A stretch of DNA of 64,000 nt from Nocardioides sp. TRM66260-LWL (GTDB taxonomy: Bacteria; Actinomycetota; Actinomycetes; Propionibacteriales; Nocardioidaceae), in NCBI RefSeq assembly GCF_020075545.1, contig NZ_JAIQZK010000002.1, positions 186,001 through 250,000 on the forward strand. Direction: 5' to 3'. Positions 24,995 to 33,741 of the stretch are shown piece by piece; positions within the stretch are counted from its first letter, which is position 1; every line of letters starts with the position of its first letter. The notes below the pieces were generated by a model that saw nothing but the letters and a program-made list of their open reading frames with translations, did not search any database and was not told the origin of the DNA. The position numbers and the translations under genes were made by a program.

Positions 24995-25921
24995 TCAGCC
25001 CCGTCGTCCGAGCTCGGCCTCGATGCGCGCGAGCTGCTCGAGCCGCTGCTGCAGGCTCGGGTGGGTGGAGGTGAGGCTGTCGAGGGACGCGCCGCGGATC
25101 GCGGGGGCGATGAAGAAGGCGTTCATCGGCTGGCTGGCTCGCAGGTCGCGCTCCGGGACGACGTCCATCTCGCCGCTGATCTTGCGCAGCGCCGAGGCGA
25201 GGGCCTGCGGCTTCATCGTCAGTTGCGCGCCGGCACGGTCGGCGGCCAGCTCGCGGTAGCGGCTCAGCAGGCGCAGCAGCAGGAAGCTGATCGCGTAGGT
25301 GACCATGCTGACCAGGAGGACGGCCAGCCAGATCGGCAGGCCGGAGTTGTTCTCGCGGTTGCGTCCGCCCCCGAACCAGGCGCCGTACTGCGCGCCCTGC
25401 GAGAGCATGCCGGCGACGATGCCGGCCGACGCCGCAGCGGTCATGACCAGGACGTCGCGGTGCGCCACGTGCGACAGCTCGTGCGCCAGGACGCCCTCGA
25501 GCTCCTCGGCATCGAGCGTCTGCAGGATGCCGGTCGTGACGACGACCACGGCCCGCTCGGGCGAGCGACCGGTCGCGAACGCGTTGGGCACCGGGGTGTC
25601 GGCGACGCCCACGCGCGGCTTCGGCATGTCGGCCAGCGCGCAGAGGCGGTCGATCATGGCGTGCAGCTCGGGCGCCTGCTGTGGCGAGACCTCGCGCGCG
25701 CGCATGGCCCGCATCGCCACCGTGTCGGAGGAGTACCACTGGTAGAACGCGATGCCGAGGCCGACGAGCCCGGCGAGCACGGCCAGGCCCGGACTGCCGG
25801 CGCTGGACAGGATGCCCATGACGACCGCGATGAGCGCCACGAAGGCGCCCCCGAGCAGGAACATGACGAGGGTCATCCGGGCGGTGAGGCCCGGATCTCC
25901 GGCGAAGCGGGTGCGTGCCAT
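24995..25921 (-). CDS. htpX: HtpX-like membrane zinc metalloprotease
   Basis: A 308-residue M48 protease. Two membrane helices near residues 18-55 precede the catalytic HELSHVAHRD (about 142-151), with the third zinc ligand Glu in YRELAADRAGA near 222. Another hydrophobic pair lies between (about 160-215). HtpX degrades misfolded membrane proteins, and its place between pspA and pspAB fits an envelope-stress operon. Confidence 0.95.
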   Translation of the reverse strand: MARTRFAGDPGLTARMTLVMFLLGGAFVALIAVVMGILSSAGSPGLAVLAGLVGLGIAFYQWYSSDTVAMRAMRAREVSPQQAPELHAMIDRLCALADMPKPRVGVADTPVPNAFATGRSPERAVVVVTTGILQTLDAEELEGVLAHELSHVAHRDVLVMTAAASAGIVAGMLSQGAQYGAWFGGGRNRENNSGLPIWLAVLLVSMVTYAISFLLLRLLSRYRELAADRAGAQLTMKPQALASALRKISGEMDVVPERDLRASQPMNAFFIAPAIRGASLDSLTSTHPSLQQRLEQLARIEAELGRRG

Positions 25922-25976
25922 GGGGTCATCCTGCCGCGCGCGGCCAAGCGTCCGCTGAGAGCGGTCGCCGCGGGGC

Positions 25977-26768
25977 TCAGGCGGAGCCGGCGTCCTTGCG
26001 GGGCTCGGCGTCGAGGACGGGCTCCTCGACGTCCTGCCCGGACGGCAGCGCGTCGGGCGCCGGTGCGCCGGCCTGAAGGCCCTTGAGCCGGGCCAGCTCG
26101 GCCTCGACGTCGGACTGGCTGCTCATGGCGGCGAGCTCGCGGGCGATGTCGTCGCCGTTGTTGGTGGCCGAGAGGTCGTCGAGCGCGCCGCTGGCGAGCA
26201 GCTCGTCGATCGCGCCGGCCCGGGCCTGCATCTGGGCGGTCTTGTCCTCGGCCCGGGTGATCGCGGCGCCGACGTCCCCCAGCTCATCGCCGATGCCCGA
26301 GAGGGCCTCGGTGACCTTGGTCTGGGCCTCGGCGGCCGTGTAGGTGGCCTTGATCTTCTCCTTGCGGGTGCGGAAGGACTCGACCTTCGTCTGCAGCTGC
26401 TGCTGGGTGCGGACGAGCTTCTCCTCCTCGGCCTGCAGCTGCGCGATCTGGGCGTCGAGGTCGGCGATCTGGGTGGTGAGCCCGGAGCGGCGGGTGAGCG
26501 CCTCGCGGGCGAGGTCCTCGCGACCCAGCCCGATGGCCTGCTCGGCCTGCTGCTGCAGCTTCGCGGCCTGCTGCTGCAGCTGGCTGCGCTGCAGCTCGAC
26601 CCGCTTGCGGCTCGTGGCGACGTCGGCCACGCCGCGACGCACCTGGGTCAGCAGCTCGAGCTGCTTCTGGTAGCTGTAGTCGAGGGTCTCGCGGGGGTCC
26701 TCGGCGCGATCGAGCGCCTTGCTCGCCTTCGACCTCACGACCAGGCTCATGCGCTTCCACAGGCTCAT
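25977..26768 (-). CDS. pspA: PspA/IM30 phage-shock protein
   Basis: A 263-residue ESCRT-III-like coiled-coil protein: MSLWKRMSLVVRSKASKALDRAEDP, then long helices rich in Q and E (RSQLQQQAAKLQQQAEQA), and a C-terminal extension ending in Pro/Ala/Glu-rich sequence. It protects membrane integrity. The ATG at 26768 begins 7 nt after TAGGGT (leaderless), so the longer upstream reading is rejected. It heads pspA-htpX-pspAB, with the GAF histidine kinase just beyond. Confidence 0.93.
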   Translation of the reverse strand: MSLWKRMSLVVRSKASKALDRAEDPRETLDYSYQKQLELLTQVRRGVADVATSRKRVELQRSQLQQQAAKLQQQAEQAIGLGREDLAREALTRRSGLTTQIADLDAQIAQLQAEEEKLVRTQQQLQTKVESFRTRKEKIKATYTAAEAQTKVTEALSGIGDELGDVGAAITRAEDKTAQMQARAGAIDELLASGALDDLSATNNGDDIARELAAMSSQSDVEAELARLKGLQAGAPAPDALPSGQDVEEPVLDAEPRKDAGSA

Positions 26769-26775
26769 GGCCCTC

Positions 26776-26781
26776 ACCCTA
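26776..26781 (-). promoter_or_regulatory. leaderless -10 box TAGGGT of pspA
   Basis: On the minus strand TAGGGT ends 7 nt before the ATG at 26768. Confidence 0.5.
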
Positions 26782-26890
26782 CGCAGCGTGCTCAACGGCT
26801 GCCCAGACCCGCTCCACCGGCGCGCGTCGGGACCGGGCGTCGTCTCGCTAGGCTGGGGTCCCACCGTCCCCGAGCCCGAGAGCCACCACC

Positions 26891-27475
26891 TTGTTCGGTC
26901 GCAGCAAGAGCACCTCCGCGTCGTCGACGCCCGCCACCCCGCCCAAGCCCGGCGGCAAGGGACGTCCGACGCCGACCCGCAAGGAGGCGGAGGCCGCCGC
27001 CCGGGCCCGGGCCAAGGTGCCGCGCACGCGCAAGGAGCAGATGGCGGCCCAGCGGCTGCAGCGCAGCGAGAGCAGCCGCACCGTCCGCGAGCGGATGAAG
27101 GCCGGCGACGAGAAGTACCTGCCTCCCCGCGACCAGGGTCCGGTGCGCCGCTTCGTGCGCGACTACGTCGACAGCCGGCTGCGGCTCGCCGAGCTGATCT
27201 TCCCGGTGGTGATCGTCAGCCTGCCGCTGCTCCTGGCGGGGCCGTCGGTCGCGGCGCTCGCGAACACCGTCGTGCTCGGCGTGTTCCTGCTCGTGGTGGT
27301 CGACCTGGTCGTCCTGCGGTTCCGCCTGCGCCGGGAGGTGCGCGCCCGCTTCCCCGAGCAGTCGCTCAAGGGCCTCACCTACTACGCCGTCGTGCGCGCG
27401 ACCCAGATGCGGTTCATGCGCCTGCCGAAGGCCCAGGTGAAGGTCGGCGAGGACCTCCCCGAGACCTACCGCTGA
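26891..27475 (+). CDS. DUF3043 membrane protein
   Basis: A 194-residue actinobacterial protein. It has a basic, Pro/Ser/Thr-rich N-terminus (GKGRPTPTRKEAE), the DUF3043 core RMKAGDEKYLPPRDQGPVRRF near residue 58, two membrane helices (about 98-120 and 122-142), and a C-terminal GLTYYAVVRATQMRFMRLPK. Function unknown. The start is TTG at 26891 (MFGRSK is the family N-terminus). A -10 TAGGCT at 26849-26854 gives a leader of about 30 nt. Confidence 0.9.
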   Translation: MFGRSKSTSASSTPATPPKPGGKGRPTPTRKEAEAAARARAKVPRTRKEQMAAQRLQRSESSRTVRERMKAGDEKYLPPRDQGPVRRFVRDYVDSRLRLAELIFPVVIVSLPLLLAGPSVAALANTVVLGVFLLVVVDLVVLRFRLRREVRARFPEQSLKGLTYYAVVRATQMRFMRLPKAQVKVGEDLPETYR

Positions 27476-27490
27476 GCCGTCCTCCGGCTC

Positions 27491-27537
27491 CGACGACGAG
27501 GGCCCGCGACCACCTCGGTCGCGGGCCCTCGTCGTCG
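27491..27537. terminator. bidirectional terminator
   Basis: A perfect 21 bp stem (27491-27511 with 27517-27537) and 5 nt loop between the convergent DUF3043 and aldo/keto reductase genes. Confidence 0.93.
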
Positions 27538-27577
27538 TGGCGGGCGCTCGAGGCGCTCCGGTGCGGGATCGTCCCGC

Positions 27578-28591
27578 TCAGCCGCCCATCAGGTCGGCGC
27601 GGCGCGGCGTCGTGGTGAGGTCGGGGTCGCGGGTGACGACCGGCTCCACGATCTCGTCGATCGCCGCGAGCAGGTCGGCGTCGAGCCGCACGCCCGCCGC
27701 CTTGACGTTCTCGGTGACCTGCTCGGGACGCGAGGCGCCGATGATCGCCGAGGAGACGTTGGGGTTCTGCAGCGTCCAGGCCACGGCCAGCTGGGCCAGG
27801 CTCAGCCCGGCCTGGTCGGCGAGGGGCGCGAGCCGCTGGACGCGCTCGAGGACGTCGTCCTTGAGCCAGCGGCTGATCATCCGGTCGCCGCCCTTGGCGT
27901 CGGTGGCGCGGGAGCCCTCGGGGTGCGGCTGGCCGGGCCGGTACTTGCCGGTGAGCACGCCCTGGGCGATCGGCGACCAGACGATCTGGCCGATGCCGAG
28001 CTCCTCGCAGGTGGGCACGACCTCGGCCTCGATGACCCGCCACAGCAGGTTGTACTGCGGCTGGTTCGACACCAGCGGGATGCGCAGCTCGCGGGCGAGC
28101 GCGTGCGCCTCGCGGATCTGCTCCGCACGCCACTCCGAGACGCCGATGTAGAGCGCCTTGCCGGCCCGGACGACGTCGGCGAAGGCCTCCATCGTCTCCT
28201 CCAGCGGCGTCTCGTCGTCGTAGCGGTGCGCCTGGTAGAGGTCGACGTGGTCGGTGCCGAGCCGGCGCAGCGAGGCGTCGATCGACTCGTGGATGTGCTT
28301 GCGGGAGAGCCCGTGGTCGTTGTGCGCGCCGGGGCCGGTGGGCCAGTAGACCTTGGTGAAGATCTCCAGGCCCTCGCGCCGCTCGCCCTGCAGCGCCTTG
28401 CCGAGCACGGTCTCGGCGGCGGTGTTGGCGTAGACGTCGGCGGTGTCGAAGGTGGTGATGCCCTCGTCGAGGGCCTGCCGGACGCACGCGAGCGCGGCGT
28501 CCTCCTCGACCTGCGAGCCGTGGGTGAGCCAGTTGCCGTAGGAGATGGCCGAGATCTTCAGGCCACTCCCACCGAGGTTGCGGATCTCCAT
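27578..28591 (-). CDS. aldo/keto reductase, KCNAB-like
   Basis: A 337-residue NAD(P)H-dependent TIM-barrel reductase. The catalytic tetrad is visible: Asp49, Tyr54 (FDTADVYANTAAE), Lys80 (FTKVYWPTG) and His122 (YQAHR). The cofactor site SNQPQYNLLWR and the IIGASRPEQVTENVKA end are characteristic of the potassium-channel beta-subunit subfamily. Substrate cannot be told. The ATG at 28591 is 7 nt after TAGGGT. Confidence 0.92.
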   Translation of the reverse strand: MEIRNLGGSGLKISAISYGNWLTHGSQVEEDAALACVRQALDEGITTFDTADVYANTAAETVLGKALQGERREGLEIFTKVYWPTGPGAHNDHGLSRKHIHESIDASLRRLGTDHVDLYQAHRYDDETPLEETMEAFADVVRAGKALYIGVSEWRAEQIREAHALARELRIPLVSNQPQYNLLWRVIEAEVVPTCEELGIGQIVWSPIAQGVLTGKYRPGQPHPEGSRATDAKGGDRMISRWLKDDVLERVQRLAPLADQAGLSLAQLAVAWTLQNPNVSSAIIGASRPEQVTENVKAAGVRLDADLLAAIDEIVEPVVTRDPDLTTTPRRADLMGG

Positions 28592-28598
28592 GGCCTCG

Positions 28599-28604
28599 AC
28601 CCTA
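28599..28604 (-). promoter_or_regulatory. leaderless -10 box TAGGGT of the aldo/keto reductase
   Basis: On the minus strand TAGGGT ends 7 nt before the ATG at 28591. Confidence 0.5.
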
Positions 28605-28649
28605 GCCCCGGGCCGGACGTCGCTCCCCCACCGTCGGGGAGGGGGCAGG

Positions 28650-29384
28650 ATGGCGCCCGTGCCCCTCGTCGAGAGCGATGCCGCGACCCCGCCGGCCGGG
28701 CGGCGCCGCGTGATCGCCGACTCGCTCGGCGTGGGGCTGGCGACCGGCGCCTACGGCGTGTCGTTCGGCGCCGTCGCCACGGCCTCGGGGCTCGGCGTGG
28801 CGCAGGCCTGCGTGCTCTCGCTGCTGATGTTCACCGGCGCCTCGCAGTTCGCGCTGGTGGGCGTGCTCGCGGGAGGCGGGTCGGTGCCGGCGGCGACGGG
28901 GACGGCGCTGCTGCTCGGCGTCCGCAACAGCCTCTACGGGCTGAGGCTGGCGTCGCTGCTGGGCTGGCGGGGGTGGCGCCGGCTGGGGGCCGCGCACCTC
29001 GTGATCGACGAGTCGACGGCGATGGCCACCGCCCAGCCCGACCGCGCCCGGGCGCGGCTGGCGTTCGTCGTCACCGGAGGGTCGGTGTTCGTGCTGTGGA
29101 ACCTCAGCACCCTGCTGGGCGCGGTGGCCGGCAGCGCGCTCGGCGACCCCCGCACGCTCGGGCTGGACGCCGCGGTCGGCGCCGCGTTCCTGGCGCTGCT
29201 GTGGCCGCGCCTGACGACCGGCGGGCTGCGCGCCCTGGCCCTGGTGGCCGCGGTGCTCGCGCTGGCGCTGGTGCCCCTGACGCCGGCCGGCGTCCCCGTG
29301 CTGGCGGCCGGCGGCCTGGCCCTGCTCGTCGGCCTCCACCCGCGCTGGGACCCGGCTCCGCCGCAGCCCGGGACGCCGCGGTGA
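28650..29384 (+). CDS. azlC: AzlC-family branched-chain amino acid permease
   Basis: A 244-residue membrane protein with about six helices, the large subunit of an AzlCD-type exporter. Signatures: SLGVGLATGAYGVSFGAVA, SLLMFTGASQFALVGVLA, LLLGVRNSLYGLRLA and HLVIDESTAMATAQ. The ATG at 28650 follows GGGGAGGGGG. An in-frame GTG at 28659 is 7 nt after CAGGAT and could be a leaderless start. The stop overlaps the GTG of azlD. Confidence 0.9.
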   Translation: MAPVPLVESDAATPPAGRRRVIADSLGVGLATGAYGVSFGAVATASGLGVAQACVLSLLMFTGASQFALVGVLAGGGSVPAATGTALLLGVRNSLYGLRLASLLGWRGWRRLGAAHLVIDESTAMATAQPDRARARLAFVVTGGSVFVLWNLSTLLGAVAGSALGDPRTLGLDAAVGAAFLALLWPRLTTGGLRALALVAAVLALALVPLTPAGVPVLAAGGLALLVGLHPRWDPAPPQPGTPR

Positions 29385-29689
29385 CGCCGGCCTGGACCGC
29401 CGTCCTCCTGGCCGGCGTCGGGTGCCTCGCACTGAAGGTGGCCGGCCTGGCGATGCCGGCCCGGGTGCTCGAGCGACCCGCCGTCGCGCGGATGACGATG
29501 CTGCTGCCCGTCGCGCTGCTCGCGGCGCTGGTGGCCGTCCAGACGCTCGCCGACGGCACCCGACTGGCGCTCGACGCCCGGGTGGCCGGCCTCGGGGCGG
29601 CGGTGCTGCTGCTGCGGCTGCGCGCACCGTTCCTGCTGGTCGTGGCGACGGCGGCGGGCGTCGCCGCGCTGCTGCGCGCCCTGGCGTGA
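29381..29689 (+). CDS. azlD: AzlD-family small subunit of branched-chain amino acid transporter
   Basis: A 102-residue protein of four short membrane helices, matching AzlD in size and pattern (GVGCLALKVAGLAMPARVLERP, MTMLLPVALLAALV). The GTG at 29381 overlaps the azlC stop by 4 nt. It ends 13 nt from the convergent dapB stop with no clear terminator between. Confidence 0.88.
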   Translation: MTPAWTAVLLAGVGCLALKVAGLAMPARVLERPAVARMTMLLPVALLAALVAVQTLADGTRLALDARVAGLGAAVLLLRLRAPFLLVVATAAGVAALLRALA

Positions 29690-29702
29690 GCCCGGCCGCG
29701 GC

Positions 29703-31116
<1,414 letters not shown>

Positions 31117-31136
31117 GGCTGAGACCTTCATCGCGG

Positions 31137-31165
31137 TTGCATCAGGTTCAGGCCTTACGTAGGGT
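31137..31165 (+). promoter_or_regulatory. sigma-A promoter of the SatD-like gene
   Basis: A -35 TTGCAT (31137-31142), 17 bp spacer and -10 TAGGGT (31160-31165), followed by 6 nt to the ATG at 31172. One of the best-formed leaderless promoters in the window. Confidence 0.75.
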
Positions 31166-31171
31166 CGGATC

Positions 31172-31795
31172 ATGCTCGCCGTCCTGACCCTCGACCAGCG
31201 GGGCAGCCGCGTCGGGCCCGACCGCGTCCCGGCGCTGCTCGAGCGGATCGCGTCGCTGCCGGTCGCCGCCCGGTTCGCCCGCACCGCCGGCGACGAGGTG
31301 CAGGGCGTCCTCGACTCCCCCGACGCGCTGGTCGACCTGCTCGGCGGGCTGCTGCGCTCCGCGCAGTGGAACGTCGGCATCGGGCTGGGCGAGGTCGAGC
31401 AGCCCCTGCCCGTCGAGGCGCCGGCCGGACGCGGCGAGGCCTACCTCGCGGCGCGGGCCGCCGTCACGGCCGCCAAGTCGAGCCCGTGGCGGCTGCGCGT
31501 CGTCGGCGAGCCGCCCGAGGCGCGGTCCCTCGAGACGACGCTGTGGCTCTGGGCCGCCGTGCTGCACCGACGCACCGAGCGCGGCTGGGAGGTGGCCGAC
31601 CTGGCCGCCGCAGGCTCCACCTACGCGGAGATCGGCGAGCGCCTCGGCATCAGCCAGTCGGCGGTCAGCCAGCGCGCCCAGGCCGCCGGCATCGTCGAGG
31701 AGCGACGCGCGCGCGAGCTCGCCGGCTGGCTCGCCGCGCGGGTGCTGACGCCGGCCGACCCGGCCGACCCGGGAGCCCAGGGAGCCCCGTCATGA
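31172..31795 (+). CDS. SatD-like protein with C-terminal HTH
   Basis: A 207-residue protein. The N-terminal half (MLAVLTLDQRGSRVGPDRVP, RTAGDEVQGVLDSP, WNVGIGLGEVEQPLP) resembles the SatD family. The C-terminal part has an HTH, AGSTYAEIGERLGISQSAVSQRAQAAGI (residues about 148-175), so it probably binds DNA. Its role is unknown; SatD was first linked to acid tolerance in streptococci. Its TGA overlaps the ATG of the next membrane-protein gene, a coupling suggesting the two work together. Confidence 0.7.
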   Translation: MLAVLTLDQRGSRVGPDRVPALLERIASLPVAARFARTAGDEVQGVLDSPDALVDLLGGLLRSAQWNVGIGLGEVEQPLPVEAPAGRGEAYLAARAAVTAAKSSPWRLRVVGEPPEARSLETTLWLWAAVLHRRTERGWEVADLAAAGSTYAEIGERLGISQSAVSQRAQAAGIVEERRARELAGWLAARVLTPADPADPGAQGAPS

Positions 31796-32337
31796 CGGCC
31801 GGCGACTGGGCCGCGCTGACCCTCGTCGCGCTCGCGGGGTGCCTCGCGGCGTCCGTCCTGGCCTGGTGGCGCCCGCGCGCGGGCGGGCCGGCAGCCCTGG
31901 GCGCCCTGGCGCTCGCCGGGGTCCTCGCCGGCGCTCCGGCCGAGGTGGTCGCCCGACCGCACGCGGTGCTGGCGCTGCTGGTCGCGGTGGCGGCCGGGTG
32001 CGCGGTGGCCGGCGGCGGTCCGCTGACCACGCTGGTCTTCGACGTCGTCGACCGCCGCGAGCCGCCCGACGACCGCCTCGCCGCGGCCGGGCGCGTCCTG
32101 CGCGGAGGTGCCTGGATCGGCGGCCTGGAGCGGCTCGCGGTGCTCGCCACGCTGGTGGCCGGATGGCCGGAGGGGCTGGCGGTGGTGCTCGCGGTCAAGG
32201 GACTCGGGCGCTACCCGGAGCTGCGGGCCGCCGAGGACGCCGTGCGCACCGGCGCCGCCGAGCGGTTCATCATCGGCACGCTCGTGAGCGTGCTGTGGGC
32301 GGCGGCGTGCGCCGGCGTCGTCGTGCTGGCCCGCTGA
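31792..32337 (+). CDS. uncharacterised membrane protein paired with the SatD-like gene
   Basis: A 181-residue protein with four to five hydrophobic segments (about 8-25, 35-52, 58-75, 105-125, 155-178), a DVVDRREPPDDRLAAAGRVLRGG cytoplasmic loop, and VKGLGRYPELR before the last helix. I recognise no characterised family. ATG start in a 4 nt overlap with the SatD-like gene. It converges on the M16 peptidase gene with 19 nt between the stops. Confidence 0.7.
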   Translation: MTAGDWAALTLVALAGCLAASVLAWWRPRAGGPAALGALALAGVLAGAPAEVVARPHAVLALLVAVAAGCAVAGGGPLTTLVFDVVDRREPPDDRLAAAGRVLRGGAWIGGLERLAVLATLVAGWPEGLAVVLAVKGLGRYPELRAAEDAVRTGAAERFIIGTLVSVLWAAACAGVVVLAR

Positions 32338-32356
32338 CGCCGCCGCCCGCGCCGCA

Positions 32357-33736
32357 TCAGGGGCCGACGACCGCCAGCACCTCGGGCCGGACGAGGACCT
32401 CGGCGGCGAGCGCGGAGACCTCGTCGAGCGTCACGGCGTCGATGCGCGCCAGGAGCTCCTCGATGGTGGGCAGCTCGGCGTAGACGAGCTCGGCCTTGCC
32501 GAGCCGCGACATCCGCGACCCGGAGTCCTCCAGGCCGAGCACCAGGCTGCCCTTGAGCTGGCCCTGCGCCCGGGCGAGCTCCTCGGCGGTGATGCCGCCG
32601 GTCGCGACGGCCGCGAGCTCGGCCCGCACCGTGGCGAGCACCTCGTCCAGCTTGGCGGGCAGGCACCCGACCGCCACCCCGACCAGACCGGAGTCGGCGT
32701 GGTGGGAGGCGAAGGAGTAGACCGAGTAGGCCAGCCCGCGGATCTCACGGACCTCCTGGAACAGCCGGCTCGAGGTGCCGCCCCCCAGCGCGGTGGTGAG
32801 CACGCTGAGCGCGAAGCGCCGCGGGTCGTGCCGGGTCAGCCCCTCCATGCCGAGCACGACGTTGACCTGCTCGAACGGACGCAGGGACGACATGGTGCCC
32901 GGCCGCACCGGCAGCGGCTCGCCGGAGCCGCGCAGGACGAGCGGCTCCTCCTCGTCCCGGGGCTCCGCCAGCCATCCGCCGCGTCCGAAGGCCCGCTCGA
33001 CCAGCCCGACGACCTCGTCGTGCTCGAGGTTGCCGGCGACCGCCACGACCATCCGCGTCGGACGGTAGTGGCGGCGGTAGAAGGCGTGGATCTGATCGCG
33101 GGTCAGCGCGCCGATGGAATCCTCGGTGCCCGCGATCGTGCGGCCGAGCGACGAGGTGCTGCCCCACGCCTGCTCGGCGAAGAGGTTGTGGACGACGTCG
33201 TCGGGGTCGTCCTCGTGCATCGCGATCTCGTCGAGGATGACCTCGCGCTCGGCCTCGACGTCGGCCGGCTCGAGGGTGCTCGAGGTGATCATGTCGCCGA
33301 GGACGTCGACCGCCAGCGGGAGGTCGTCGTCGAGCACCCGCGCGTGGAAGCAGGTGTACTCCTTGGCCGTGAAGGCGTTGAACTCCCCGCCGACGGCGTC
33401 GAGCTCAATCGAGATGTCGAGCGCCGAGCGCTCCGCAGTGCCCTTGAACAGCAGGTGCTCGAGGAAGTGCGAGCAGCCGTGCAGGGTGGGGTCCTCGTCG
33501 GCCGAGCCGACGCCGACCCACACGCCGATGCTGGCCGAGCGGACGCCGGCCATCTGCTCGGTGACGACCCGCAGGCCGCCGGGCAGGACGCTGCGCCGCA
33601 CCCGCGAGACCACCTGGCCGGCGGCGTCGGTGGTGACCTGCAGGTCGACGGCGGCGGACCCGGCGGCGGACGTCGGACTGGAAGCGGCAGACCCGCCCGG
33701 GAGGCCCGGGCGGGTCTGCTGGTGCTGATGCGGCAC
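32357..33736 (-). CDS. M16-family zinc peptidase (PepR-like)
   Basis: A processing-peptidase-like protein of 459 residues from GTG 33736, or 418 from GTG 33613. It has the inverted zinc motif HFLEH (near residue 88 of the long form) with the downstream Glu ligand in EREVILDEIAM. The second half has GGGTSSRLFQEVREIRGLAYSVYSF, the R-Y pair typical of M16B. It sits immediately downstream of pnp, as does M. tuberculosis pepR (Rv2782c). The longer start is 5 nt past the pnp stop and reads through a 14 bp terminator-like hairpin; the shorter start avoids it but leaves only six residues before the conserved RRSVLPGGLRV. I list the longer form, uncertainly. Confidence 0.9.
   Translation of the reverse strand: MPHQHQQTRPGLPGGSAASSPTSAAGSAAVDLQVTTDAAGQVVSRVRRSVLPGGLRVVTEQMAGVRSASIGVWVGVGSADEDPTLHGCSHFLEHLLFKGTAERSALDISIELDAVGGEFNAFTAKEYTCFHARVLDDDLPLAVDVLGDMITSSTLEPADVEAEREVILDEIAMHEDDPDDVVHNLFAEQAWGSTSSLGRTIAGTEDSIGALTRDQIHAFYRRHYRPTRMVVAVAGNLEHDEVVGLVERAFGRGGWLAEPRDEEEPLVLRGSGEPLPVRPGTMSSLRPFEQVNVVLGMEGLTRHDPRRFALSVLTTALGGGTSSRLFQEVREIRGLAYSVYSFASHHADSGLVGVAVGCLPAKLDEVLATVRAELAAVATGGITAEELARAQGQLKGSLVLGLEDSGSRMSRLGKAELVYAELPTIEELLARIDAVTLDEVSALAAEVLVRPEVLAVVGP
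33688..33718 (-). terminator. hairpin after pnp
   Basis: A perfect 14 bp stem (33688-33701 with 33705-33718) and 3 nt loop, 23 nt past the pnp stop. It lies inside the M16 reading frame if the long start is used. Confidence 0.75.
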
Positions 33737-33741
33737 GCGGC

